From the IMG/VR virus record IMGVR_UViG_3300009514_000005, positions 62,001 through 126,000 of that record: a stretch of DNA of 64,000 bases; one strand, 5' to 3'. Under the pieces are notes generated by a model. That model did not search any database, was not told the DNA's origin, and saw only the letters and a list, made by a program, of their open reading frames with translations. The position numbers were made by a program, and so were the translations under genes. The first letter of the stretch is position 1. Each line of letters starts with the position of its first letter. The DNA is from a virus. Positions 16,236 to 24,298 of this stretch are shown here, piece by piece.

Positions 16236-17714
16236 TTAATCCTTCCGCTGAACAACGCGACCGTTGTTTTCTACCGCATATCCCTCAGGTATTTCCTGAT
16301 CAAATTCTAGAACATTATTAACCAAGATTTTAGTGATTGTTCTGGTCAAGATAACATCATTTGTATCATCAATAATTTTTGCAATTTTATTCTCTGAAAA
16401 TTCACTTACGTCTTGCATCGTCAATCTGTTGTCTCCAGAAGAAAAGTCTGCCATTCTGGCTACAAAAAATATTTCATCATAACGATCATCCTTGGCCTCA
16501 AGTTGACTTATTTTTTGATTAAATACATCAACCGTTAAGCCACCCTGCTCATAGCCGATTCGATCTCCTCCAGACTTATTTAGCCTCTGGTCGATGATGC
16601 CAAAGAGATCAAAAAAGCTCCCAGAGCCAGAGAATGTTCCATCTCCAGCCTGATTAACAGCCCCAAGACGAGCAAGCACTTGAGACAATCTAACCACTCT
16701 CTGAGTGCCCCTAGCCGTGATAACATCGTCTACAGGAATCAAACCATCATCGCCATACCTGCCAACACCGGATCCGGTTGCTGGAGAATTTTGCCAATTT
16801 AAAATATTTTGCCTCTCTGTGTTAACAGAATCTTTTGCATTACTTATTTCAGATGCTTCGATTCCAATCGAATCATTGGCATTGAGAGGAGCAAGCTGCT
16901 TAACCAGTTGATCATCAAAATAAACAACATCACTATTTAGAAGTCTTTTAAAAATTTTCATCACCCCAGGAGAAGAGGATCCATTAAGCGTTTCTCTTTC
17001 TCCATTGATAAATCCCGGATGAAATTCTTGAATCGTAGCTCCAGCCACAGGGTCACCACCTTCGGTATCGATAACGGTTATGACAACATCTTCAGCCGCC
17101 TGAGGAGGTGGCGGTGGAATTGGGGGAGCCGGAGGTATAATTGTAACGCTCTGAATAATTCCATAAACAGCGTTTCCAGCTCCGTCAAAAATTACAACTC
17201 TTTTTCCCGCACTGAATCCACCAGTGGATACGGAAGCCGTATTCCCAGAAAAAGCGCTAAAAAGAGTATCGCTCACACCGCTATCGGTAAATCCAGATTT
17301 CAACAAGGTAAGGCCAGCCTTCAACCTAGTATCAGCAGTCACTTCATGATCAGAAACAGATCCAGCAGGATTCCCGTTATTTGACGAGATAAGCTTTGGA
17401 GGGAGATTTACCCAAGGAGGACTAATCGGAAAATGAGGGCCTCCAGCTTGATTAATTGCTGAATCGATTAAATCTGCCTCATCATAAAGAGTCTTGGTCG
17501 TGCCGTTGATGGCTTTCATCTCTCCAAAATATTGATTAATAATATTGAGACGATTATCAAAAAAGACTTTATCTTCTCCATCTTTTTCAAGAAGCCGATC
17601 TCTTTGGGCCTGGAAATCATCAAGACTCTCTTCAACATTTTGTATCTCAGTTGGAAGCTGAAGAACCTGAAGGCTAATGGATTCGATTTGTGCATCAGTA
17701 AATATAAGAGACAT
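16236..17714 (-). CDS. Unknown baseplate-region structural protein (492 residues)
   Basis: The product is 492 residues. It has helical ends and a middle segment with a proline-rich linker (PPAPPIPPPPPQ) followed by a small carboxypeptidase-regulatory-like strand set (VVITVIDTEGGDPVAGATI). It lies between the spike gene (gp5/gpV-like) and the gp25-like gene, which in similar phages holds baseplate or spike-associated proteins. The last part (EFDQEIPEGYAVENNGRVVQ) is beta. No family was recognised with confidence. The VAGATI strand set often marks surface-exposed decoration domains. Confidence 0.65.
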   Translation of the reverse strand: MSLIFTDAQIESISLQVLQLPTEIQNVEESLDDFQAQRDRLLEKDGEDKVFFDNRLNIINQYFGEMKAINGTTKTLYDEADLIDSAINQAGGPHFPISPPWVNLPPKLISSNNGNPAGSVSDHEVTADTRLKAGLTLLKSGFTDSGVSDTLFSAFSGNTASVSTGGFSAGKRVVIFDGAGNAVYGIIQSVTIIPPAPPIPPPPPQAAEDVVITVIDTEGGDPVAGATIQEFHPGFINGERETLNGSSSPGVMKIFKRLLNSDVVYFDDQLVKQLAPLNANDSIGIEASEISNAKDSVNTERQNILNWQNSPATGSGVGRYGDDGLIPVDDVITARGTQRVVRLSQVLARLGAVNQAGDGTFSGSGSFFDLFGIIDQRLNKSGGDRIGYEQGGLTVDVFNQKISQLEAKDDRYDEIFFVARMADFSSGDNRLTMQDVSEFSENKIAKIIDDTNDVILTRTITKILVNNVLEFDQEIPEGYAVENNGRVVQRKD

Positions 17715-18625
17715 TATCCAGATACCACCTTGGGACTTCCCGTTGCAATATAAGCAACAATTGGTACTCCCAAATTCCCTTGGCCCACAGCGAAATCACC
17801 AACCCTGGCTACCGGCAAACCGCCGCCGCCAAGCTGAACCAATGATCCTTGAACCTTTGTTATACCGGAAGCTGCCCCTAATTCAGTTTCAGAAGTTCCG
17901 AAAAACTTTGCTTTCGCAGAAGCCTTAAATTCAATTTCCCCAGTAGCCTCGGCATTAATATTAACAGCTTTTACAGAGGCGTCTTTTGCCGTAGTGACAG
18001 TTATATTATCCGTAGTAGTAATATCGGCGGTTCCCTCAACGTTTACTGAAGCGTTCCCTTTAACTTGTATAGCCATTCCCTCTGGAGTAAAGGAAACTGA
18101 ATGTTCTCCCTCTTCCTGCTGGCTTTTAATGGTAAGTTTTTTCTCGCCAGACTCCATAACGATAGATGATTCTTTTCCGTTTTTATCTTTTGAAATTATC
18201 TTAATGGCCTCTTTGCCTTCGTTTTCATCTATTAAAATTTTCGTGCCATTCTTAAAAACCCATCCCCTTACGTTCGGATAGCCATTCTTGAAATCCTCTG
18301 GAAGTTCTCCTCTGGCGTAATAGCCTCCAAAATACATTGGGTGATTTATGTCTCCATTCTCAAAAACAACCGTTATATGATCACCAACATCAGGAGGAAA
18401 GAACTGACCCTTTTCCGGACCGGCCAAATCAAATCCAATCGGTTCGGCAGCCTTTGAAAGGATTCTTTCTCTCATTAGAGTAGGGACTTTTATCGTCACG
18501 GTTCCTCTTTTTAATTGGTCTTCATTATTAGAAACAACAATCCCGGTATAATGGCCGTAATATCGTTGGAAATATTCCAATCCAAATTTTTTTAAAATAT
18601 CTACAAAATCTTCAAAAAGGCCCAT
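17714..18625 (-). CDS. Baseplate spike protein (gp5/gpV/VgrG-like)
   Basis: The 303-residue product begins with helices, followed by the OB-fold signature of tail spikes: YTGIVVSNNEDQLKRGTVTI, then GPEKGQFFPPDVGDHITVVF and HPMYFGGYY. Residues about 120-250 form alternating short strands (KLTIKSQ, MAIQVKGNASVNVEGTADI) as in the triangular beta-helix of gp5C or gpV. The end (LPVARVGDFAVGQ) resembles the PAAR-type or gpV tip. It punctures the outer membrane. It lies directly after the hub gene. Confidence 0.85.
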   Translation of the reverse strand: MGLFEDFVDILKKFGLEYFQRYYGHYTGIVVSNNEDQLKRGTVTIKVPTLMRERILSKAAEPIGFDLAGPEKGQFFPPDVGDHITVVFENGDINHPMYFGGYYARGELPEDFKNGYPNVRGWVFKNGTKILIDENEGKEAIKIISKDKNGKESSIVMESGEKKLTIKSQQEEGEHSVSFTPEGMAIQVKGNASVNVEGTADITTTDNITVTTAKDASVKAVNINAEATGEIEFKASAKAKFFGTSETELGAASGITKVQGSLVQLGGGGLPVARVGDFAVGQGNLGVPIVAYIATGSPKVVSG

Positions 18626-18639
18626 ATTAAAAAAAATCC

Positions 18640-20022
18640 TTACTGAATGTTAACCCCACTTGTTTGAGGAATTTTAGTATTTGTTTTTGCAGAAGAAGTC
18701 GCAGATGTTGGCCTTGCTTTCTCAAATTGTTGAGATAGTGCCGAAATTAACCCACCAGTTCTAGCGCATTTCAAAGCAGTCTCAACTCCACCAGAAGAAA
18801 CATTGTGCTCAACCTCATATAAGTCATAGGCTCCAGTCAAAGCATCAATATCAGCAATGGCTACATTGACCATTTGCCCCGGAAGAAGATCAACTACACC
18901 AATTGACTGAAGACTGTACTGGAAAGTTTTATCCATAAATGAGTGAACAAGTCCTTTAGCTTTTTCAACTTCAAACTTACCGGGGACAGAAAGACCTGCT
19001 CCGCCAACATCGTCTGGTTTTACGTTTCCGGCAACATCGGCCTTTGTTCCTCTCTGTGTCGCATTTTGACCACCAGCAACAGATCCATCCTGGCTAGTAG
19101 TAGTATTTGTAGACTCAGACATGGTGCCAGCACCAGCTTTAACGTCATTAGTCTTTTTCTCTTCTCTGTTATTGGATGATATTTTTTTACCCCATGCTGC
19201 TCCTGGAAGAGTCAGATTAGTAACCTCAGTTGAAAGTCCAAGAAGTGGGTAAACTCTTTTGTTTGGATTAATTTGTCGATACATAACAAAAGTTGGAATA
19301 CGCTGAATCGTTCTTGTTCCATGTCTACTTCTTATTTTGAAAATTTGCGCGGAATCAGCATTGCCTGGATTTTTTGCCCCAGCATAAAAACCAGTACAAT
19401 TAGCAGACTCCAACACCTCTAAAGCTGACTCCCAATCTGACTTGGATTGATCGTAATTCATTTGAACATCTAAATCTTCAATAGCTTTACGGTCTTCAAT
19501 TTTTATTTCTACCTCGTCACCAATCAGCTCTTGAAGTATTTTTGATTTTGTTTGATCTTTAAATGTCCTTTGTTTTTGCGCCTTAGTACTGCTAAACATC
19601 ATGCCAACACCCTTCATAGTGATAGAGACGCCATCTGTTGAAATATCTATATCTGGTGGCATTAATATTGCTTTAAAAAAAGAAGATGATCTACCACCAT
19701 AATGAAGTCTTACGGCCATTCTGTTAACCGCAATTCCGAGTTTTGAAATGCCTATCGATCCAAGAGGAATTGGAATGGCCCCGGTCCCACTATCTGACTT
19801 GGAAAATCCAATGCCTATTTTCCCAGACTTTAAAAGCTTAATGGCTTGCTCTAAGGGAGGTGCTAGATGAACATCAACGGTAAATATTTTAAGAAGAGGA
19901 ATGTTTACTCTGACTGAATCAATATAACTAGATGCTGGGCCGATAACGGATTGAATACTTTGCATCACGCCGTTTTCCTCTAAAAGAAGCTCTACGTCTC
20001 CACCAAGAAGATCAATGGCCAT
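18640..20022 (-). CDS. Baseplate hub protein (gp27/gpD-like)
   Basis: The 460-residue product shows the late control protein D / hub features: a segment with ISTDGVSITMKGVGMMF, then RTFKDQTKSKILQELIGDEVEIKIED, and a C-terminal beta region with DLLPGQMVNVAIADIDALTG and YDLYEVEHNVSSGG. A low-complexity Ser/Thr/Gly linker (near residues 300-350) lies in the middle. Hub trimers link the tail tube with the spike. It sits between tape measure and spike, the canonical order, and shares one base with the tape measure gene. Confidence 0.8.
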   Translation of the reverse strand: MAIDLLGGDVELLLEENGVMQSIQSVIGPASSYIDSVRVNIPLLKIFTVDVHLAPPLEQAIKLLKSGKIGIGFSKSDSGTGAIPIPLGSIGISKLGIAVNRMAVRLHYGGRSSSFFKAILMPPDIDISTDGVSITMKGVGMMFSSTKAQKQRTFKDQTKSKILQELIGDEVEIKIEDRKAIEDLDVQMNYDQSKSDWESALEVLESANCTGFYAGAKNPGNADSAQIFKIRSRHGTRTIQRIPTFVMYRQINPNKRVYPLLGLSTEVTNLTLPGAAWGKKISSNNREEKKTNDVKAGAGTMSESTNTTTSQDGSVAGGQNATQRGTKADVAGNVKPDDVGGAGLSVPGKFEVEKAKGLVHSFMDKTFQYSLQSIGVVDLLPGQMVNVAIADIDALTGAYDLYEVEHNVSSGGVETALKCARTGGLISALSQQFEKARPTSATSSAKTNTKIPQTSGVNIQ

Positions 20023-22079
20023 CAGGTAATCTCCTTACCGCTTCTTTCCGCCTGAGCCCTGCTCCTTTTATCCATGGTTATTCCCATTCTGTTTGCATCA
20101 GCACCAATAACAACTTTTTGATTTCCTCCGCCTTTGGATAGATTTTGATTCAGTTGTTGTAGCTGATCTAATATCAACATATTGCTCATCGCTGTTTGTT
20201 CTGTTGCGGCAAGTTGTTTTTTTGTTACATCTTTCTCCGGCACTTTTTTTAGCCTAGCTTGCTTTTCTTTTTCTGTTCCTATTGGAATAACCGGGGCTAC
20301 TTTTCCCTTTTCCCCTCCGGCTATGATGCCCCCAGGAGTTTTAGTTTGTTGCTGGAGCTTGGGAGGAACTCCTGCTTTTGGCTTCATTTTTTCAGCACTT
20401 TTGTTTAATTTGTCAGCAGCGGAATCAAACATAGATCCAAAACCCTTGACCTTATCGCCAAGCCAATCAGCAGCACCTCCAACGGCGTTTCCAACCAATC
20501 CACCAATATTTTTCCATCCTTCAAAAATCATTTTAAAAACAGTTAATATTCCGTTTCCAAAAGTCATAAAAGCATTTGTAACAAAATCTATTGATGTTTT
20601 TATGCCAGTTCCAACGGATCCGAATACAGATGTAATTGAATCTATTGCCGACTTAAGCATTGGTGATTGAGAAACAAAGGCAGATACCCAATTATTAAGA
20701 GCGCCGAAGAACCTACCGATTGAACCCGCAAGGTCCATAATAGAGGTGCCGAGCCACTTAAATCCGCCAGTTACAGTAGACCATACTCCAGTGACAAATC
20801 CTGCGATAGCGGTGCCAAATACAGCTATGGCGGCAATCGCTGTTCCTATTCCTCCGCTAAAAGTCAAAAGTCTTTGGCCCAACATTCTTATCGGATTCCA
20901 TAAAAACTCAAAGGCATTTACAAACGGTGTCTTTATGGCGTTAATTATGCTCAAAAGCCTGGGCCCAATACCTTTAAAAACATTCAAAAATCTTCCACCG
21001 AGAGATTTGGTGACTTTCATAATTCCAGATCCAAGATTTTTAAACATTCCAGAAAGAGCACTCACTCCAGGTATCTTTAGAAGGCCGGTTCCCAAAGCTG
21101 CTAAGCCAGCGGCCAACCACCCCATTATTGTCCCAAGTATCCCCTTTTTTTCCTCTTCTTCTCCGCTTATTTCAAAAATCTTCTTCAACAAAGAAATAAC
21201 ATTTGTTTTTTTGCCGCCTTTGCCAAGAGATATATTCATATCTTTTTGTTTTTCAAATGATTCTTCATTCATCTTTAAAAGATTATTAAGAGAATTAATC
21301 ATTTTATCTCTTTGGTTTTTCTCTATTTTTCCCATCAGCATTTTAGGTAAATCCTTAATAGGCTTAAGGACGCTCCCAACGACTCCAAGGGCCGCTGTTA
21401 ACTGAGGAGGAATAATTTTAGAAAAATCGATACCAACCGTAGACAAGAAGTTTTTAGCAGAATTTCCAATATCATTAAAATAATTTCTCACTCCCTCGAA
21501 AACCTTGCTTGCTTTTTTCCAGCCAGCCATAATTGCGTTATTGCTTTTTACAAAAGTGGAAGCGTTCGAGATAATCCTATTTCTAGAATCTTCGGTAAGT
21601 TTTCCGTTTTCATCAAAAGATACATTTAGATCCCTCATGTTGGCGATCAAGTGTTCCATCAATTGAGGCTTGATTACTTTTCCCAATGCTCCAAAAGTGC
21701 CAGCAACATCGTCAGCCCTTTTTCCTCCTTCTTGAATAACCTTGTAAAGCTTTTGAAAAGATTTTGTTCCTATATTTTTTGGGGCCGTGGTCTTTTTAGC
21801 CTGACCAGTTGTAGATTTTTCATCACTGACTCCTGCCCATTGCTTGGGCCCACTAGGACCCTTCATTCCACCTAATCCCGCTGAAGCACCAGGTTTGCCA
21901 ATCTTTTCCCCAACGCCGCCAAGGCCCTTTGAAGCCTTTTTTCCTGCGCCTCCTATGTCTTTTAATTTTGAAGAAATTCCACCAAGATGTTTATGGACAT
22001 TAACAAGCTTCTTCTCGAGTCCCTTGTCGGTGGCCTTAAAACTAAAGCCTAATCCCAAGAATTTTTTATCAGCAGCCAT
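20022..22079 (-). CDS. Tape measure protein
   Basis: The 685-residue product has the usual tape-measure features: Gly/Lys-rich N-terminus (KKASKGLGGVGEKIGKPG), long helical stretches, and hydrophobic segments (for example GTIMGWLAAGLAALGTGLL and GIGTAIAAIAVFGTAIAGFV) that may act in DNA entry. Using the familiar rule of about 1.5 angstrom per residue, the tail would be near 100 nm. It follows the chaperone frameshift pair and precedes the hub gene. Confidence 0.85.
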   Translation of the reverse strand: MAADKKFLGLGFSFKATDKGLEKKLVNVHKHLGGISSKLKDIGGAGKKASKGLGGVGEKIGKPGASAGLGGMKGPSGPKQWAGVSDEKSTTGQAKKTTAPKNIGTKSFQKLYKVIQEGGKRADDVAGTFGALGKVIKPQLMEHLIANMRDLNVSFDENGKLTEDSRNRIISNASTFVKSNNAIMAGWKKASKVFEGVRNYFNDIGNSAKNFLSTVGIDFSKIIPPQLTAALGVVGSVLKPIKDLPKMLMGKIEKNQRDKMINSLNNLLKMNEESFEKQKDMNISLGKGGKKTNVISLLKKIFEISGEEEEKKGILGTIMGWLAAGLAALGTGLLKIPGVSALSGMFKNLGSGIMKVTKSLGGRFLNVFKGIGPRLLSIINAIKTPFVNAFEFLWNPIRMLGQRLLTFSGGIGTAIAAIAVFGTAIAGFVTGVWSTVTGGFKWLGTSIMDLAGSIGRFFGALNNWVSAFVSQSPMLKSAIDSITSVFGSVGTGIKTSIDFVTNAFMTFGNGILTVFKMIFEGWKNIGGLVGNAVGGAADWLGDKVKGFGSMFDSAADKLNKSAEKMKPKAGVPPKLQQQTKTPGGIIAGGEKGKVAPVIPIGTEKEKQARLKKVPEKDVTKKQLAATEQTAMSNMLILDQLQQLNQNLSKGGGNQKVVIGADANRMGITMDKRSRAQAERSGKEIT

Positions 22080-22115
22080 GCATTCACCTCACTCTACCTT
22101 AAGTGATATGGCTGC

Positions 22116-22277
22116 CTATCGCTTTCGGTCAGCCTCTACCTTCCTCTTTGCTTCTAACTCCTCTTTCCATTCAACTAGCCTTTTTCTCCTTGAAACCGGC
22201 ATACTCATAAACGAGTCATATTGAAGCCGCACTGTTTCCAATAAAAAAGCAAATTCTTCTTCCAGTGTGTCAATCAT
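22116..22277 (-). CDS. Tail assembly chaperone extension (53-residue -1 frame)
   Basis: This short gene (MIDTLEEEFAF... ending VEADRKR) starts at ATG 22277, overlapping the stop of the gp26-like gene by four bases (ATGA). It is helical and highly charged. Its frame is -1 relative to the upstream gene, and a slippery T_TTT_TTC lies just upstream in the overlap region, so it can be made as a 297-residue fusion (241 + 3 + 53 residues). This matches P2 E/E' and lambda G/GT, both just before the tape measure gene. It may also be translated by itself. Confidence 0.8.
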   Translation of the reverse strand: MIDTLEEEFAFLLETVRLQYDSFMSMPVSRRKRLVEWKEELEAKRKVEADRKR

Positions 22278-23008
22278 TCCGAGGGGAAAAAAAATTCCGA
22301 GCCCGACAACTCCATATCACTTGTGTATTCATTATGACACTTAGGGCAAGTTGCTTTATATTCGTCGTCAAAATCTCCTTCTTCTTTTTCGATAGCATTT
22401 CTAAATCTAGACCTTTCTTTCATGGGGAGAATTTTGATGCTTTCTATACCTGCTGGTTTTCCGTCAATGCTATCAACCCTTGCATAAAGACCAACGGTTG
22501 CTTTGTTTTGGTCTGTTGCAATTTTTTCAATCTTTTCCTCAACCGCGCCATCAGCTATTTTCCAACGAATTTTTCTTCCATCAGCTAACTCAAATTCCCT
22601 AAATAATTCATCGGCATTTGGCGGTCTTTCTATTTTTATTTGAGCTAAATCATAATCAACTTTATCCTTATGAGCGCATTCGGAATCAGGACAGGTTGTC
22701 ACAAAAGTAAAAATATTACCGACAGATAAAGATCTAAGCTGTAGAAGACATCCCCATCTATCAGTTACGACTAATCTTTTGGCGAAAGCATTAATCTGTG
22801 CTCTATCTTCAATATCTCCAAATTTAGTAATACAGTTAGCAATAATCTGAGTTAGTTTTGTCGCTGTTAACATTTTCTGGGAGGCCAAAACATCTTCTTC
22901 GATGCCTGTCATTTCTCGGAAAATAATATTTTTAATAACGCCAACTTCATCAACCTTTACGCCGGTAGGTAATTCATAGGATCCTAACGGTGATTTTGCG
23001 CCTTCCAT
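22274..23008 (-). CDS. gp26-like tail chaperone/hub protein with zinc-binding Cys
   Basis: The 244-residue product resembles the T4 gp26-like baseplate hub family: LPTGVKVDEVGVIKNIIFREMTG, then LTQIIANCITKFGDIED, then two Cys pairs (CPDSEC and CPKCH) that could bind zinc, and LQLRSLSVGNIFTF. In P2-type phages the gene in this position acts as a tail assembly chaperone. It is directly upstream of the 53-residue gene and carries the frameshift site. The C-terminal Phe run (EFFFPSE) is the codon run that makes the slippery site. Confidence 0.75.
   Translation of the reverse strand: MEGAKSPLGSYELPTGVKVDEVGVIKNIIFREMTGIEEDVLASQKMLTATKLTQIIANCITKFGDIEDRAQINAFAKRLVVTDRWGCLLQLRSLSVGNIFTFVTTCPDSECAHKDKVDYDLAQIKIERPPNADELFREFELADGRKIRWKIADGAVEEKIEKIATDQNKATVGLYARVDSIDGKPAGIESIKILPMKERSRFRNAIEKEEGDFDDEYKATCPKCHNEYTSDMELSGSEFFFPSE
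22286..22292 (-). other. Slippery site for -1 ribosomal frameshift (T_TTT_TTC)
   Basis: On the minus strand, the gp26-like gene reads GAA TTT TTT TTC CCC TCG GAA TGA. The heptamer T_TTT_TTC is in the correct frame for tandem slippage. A -1 shift gives TTC then CCC CTC GGA ATG ATT, running straight into the 53-residue gene. The site is nine bases before the stop. The P2 E' slippery site is of the same T6 type. No downstream pseudoknot was modelled. Confidence 0.75.
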
Positions 23009-23018
23009 TCAATGCTCC

Positions 23019-23333
23019 TTATTCTACGGGTCTTAATAGACCATCAACGGTTTCTCTAGCAGGAATTCTTATAACCATTCCCTCCCTCGCCTGATTAGGG
23101 AGATCTAAATTATTAGCAACCTGAATAACCCACATTAGTTCTGGATCATCATAAAAATCATAAGCAATTAAATCAAGCCGCGTAGCTTGACCCTGCTCTA
23201 ATTGAACATAAGTATCATCGGTACTAAAGGGAATTTCTGGATATTCAGTTTGGTCCCAAAAAATTAATCCCTTAAAATCTAAGAGTCGAGTCAGATTGAG
23301 CCAGCTTCCTGGAGAAATATTAATTTCCGCCAT
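23019..23333 (-). CDS. LysM-like tail protein (gpX/gp53-like)
   Basis: The 104-residue product contains a LysM-like segment, ATRLDLIAYDFYDDPELMWV, followed by ANNLDLPNQAREGMVIRIP. This is the signature of the small tail LysM-type proteins (P2 gpX; T4 gp53-like) that hold the baseplate together. A GGAG ribosome site precedes the ATG. The upstream overlap of 14 bases with a ribbon-helix-helix gene is notable. Confidence 0.75.
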   Translation of the reverse strand: MAEINISPGSWLNLTRLLDFKGLIFWDQTEYPEIPFSTDDTYVQLEQGQATRLDLIAYDFYDDPELMWVIQVANNLDLPNQAREGMVIRIPARETVDGLLRPVE

Positions 23334-23529
23334 TAATAATCTCCTCAGAATCAGACATAGATTGCCTATCTTTTACTATGTAATCTCTCAGCGATTCTCG
23401 CACCAGATCACTCATGCTGCGATTATCTCGCTTGCCAACGCTTTCTAAGAAATCATAAGTATTCTTGGAGACCCAGATGTTCATACGAACCCTGGCCGGA
23501 ACATCCTCTTTTAACTCACCGTTTCCCAT
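23320..23529 (-). CDS. Ribbon-helix-helix DNA-binding protein
   Basis: The product is about 69 residues from ATG 23529. Residues about 13-55 show the RHH fold: a beta strand ARVRMNIWVSK, then helix NTYDFLESVGKRD, then turn NRSMSDLVRESLRDYIV, typical of CopG/Arc-type repressors. It is inserted between tail genes, overlapping the LysM-like gene by 14 bases. A perfect TATAAT sits seven bases before the ATG and no ribosome site is visible, which would fit a leaderless transcript. It may regulate the phage late operon or another phage gene; the target is unknown. Confidence 0.7.
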   Translation of the reverse strand: MGNGELKEDVPARVRMNIWVSKNTYDFLESVGKRDNRSMSDLVRESLRDYIVKDRQSMSDSEEIINGGN

Positions 23530-23536
23530 GGAGTAA

Positions 23537-23542
23537 ATTATA
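23537..23542 (-). promoter_or_regulatory. TATAAT -10 box before the ribbon-helix-helix gene
   Basis: The minus strand reads TTTGCG TATAAT TTACTCC ATG. The -10 box is perfect, and transcription would start at about the A of the ATG. The -35 at a 17-base spacing is TAGTTA, only three of six matches, so the promoter is uncertain. The lack of a Shine-Dalgarno sequence before this gene supports, but does not prove, a leaderless start. Confidence 0.3.
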
Positions 23543-23558
23543 CGCAAAGGGAGGGCAA

Positions 23559-23762
23559 TTAACTAGTTAAAATTTCCCCAATAGAAATGACCCCCTCTGT
23601 CTTCTTTTTCTTTTTGGCGTATCCATATCCAAAATCTTTTCGATCAGAAGGACGAAGGCTGCCTAGCGGCACAGGGTAATATGCCACATTGGCAGTTGTT
23701 GTGGCCTCTTCAAAAACATCCGGGAAAAACCATCCAATTGATTGGAGCGTATCTTTTTTCAT
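23559..23762 (-). CDS. Small hypothetical protein with Lys-rich linker
   Basis: The product is 67 residues: an aromatic N-terminus (SIGWFFPDVFEEATTTANVAYYPV), a GSLRPSDRKDFGYGYAKKKKKTEG linker and VISIGEILTS. A GAGG lies just upstream of its ATG but is unusually close. One copy of the TCCAATYRATTGGA repeat lies inside its 5' end. No family was recognised. It lies among tail completion genes in the same operon. Confidence 0.55.
   Translation of the reverse strand: MKKDTLQSIGWFFPDVFEEATTTANVAYYPVPLGSLRPSDRKDFGYGYAKKKKKTEGVISIGEILTS
23733..23746. repeat. Palindrome-like 14-mer, copy 1 (TCCAATTGATTGGA)
   Basis: One of five exact copies of TCCAATYRATTGGA in the window. This one lies 16-30 bases inside the start of the 67-residue gene and encodes part of a QSIG peptide. 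The two halves are inverted repeats of TCCAAT/ATTGGA, so it could be a dimer-binding site. Confidence 0.6.
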
Positions 23763-23782
23763 AACCTCAGAATAACAGAGGG

Positions 23783-24241
23783 CTACTGAAAAGTATATTT
23801 CTTGGTATCGACTGCGATTTTTTGCATAGACTCAATTGCCTTGAAGGCCGCCTGAACTAAGTGTTTGCAGACCATAGGAATTTGTTTTGGATTGGTAATA
23901 TGAGGAGGCTTCCCATTTGAATACTTGATTTCTGAAGACCCATGCTTCGCAAGAGCGTACTCGCAATTAAATAAAAAAAATGGGCAAGAGCACTGTACCC
24001 AAGCTGGATGATCAAAATCTGGTTTTTCCCAAACATTAAGCTTTACCGTGGTTGGGTACAGTTCAATCTCTACATCGTAAAAAACGGTTTCAGTAATGGC
24101 CCGACAGCGCACCACAAAAACTATTGTATCGATCGATTTTTTCTTGGATTTAGTGGCACTAATTACAGTGGCACTGACCTGCATGGATCTTTCTTTTACA
24201 TCGTCAGGTGTGTTATCGAGCAATTGTTGCAGTGTTTTCAT
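23783..24241 (-). CDS. Conserved phage protein with SWIM-like zinc motif
   Basis: The 152-residue product has a first half of beta strands (SATVISATKSKKKSIDTI, TIVFVVRCRA) and a C-terminal metal-binding pattern: CSCPFF, then CEYALAKHG, SNGKPPHITNP, and CKHLVQAAF. The CxC...CxH arrangement is like a SWIM zinc finger, with extra Cys/His residues. A protein of this kind occurs in many tailed phages next to tail genes, but its function is unknown. AGAGGAAAA lies upstream of its ATG. Confidence 0.6.
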   Translation of the reverse strand: MKTLQQLLDNTPDDVKERSMQVSATVISATKSKKKSIDTIVFVVRCRAITETVFYDVEIELYPTTVKLNVWEKPDFDHPAWVQCSCPFFLFNCEYALAKHGSSEIKYSNGKPPHITNPKQIPMVCKHLVQAAFKAIESMQKIAVDTKKYTFQ

Positions 24242-24298
24242 CTATATAATTTTCCTCTTTTTTTATTCTCTTGTCTCGCTTCTTCTTTCTATGAGGAA

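Noticed and set aside
20746-21405. 219-residue plus-strand frame opposite the tape measure gene
   Set aside because: It mirrors the helical, Lys/Ala-rich tape measure and starts without a ribosome site; it is Pro-rich, as expected for antisense of such genes.
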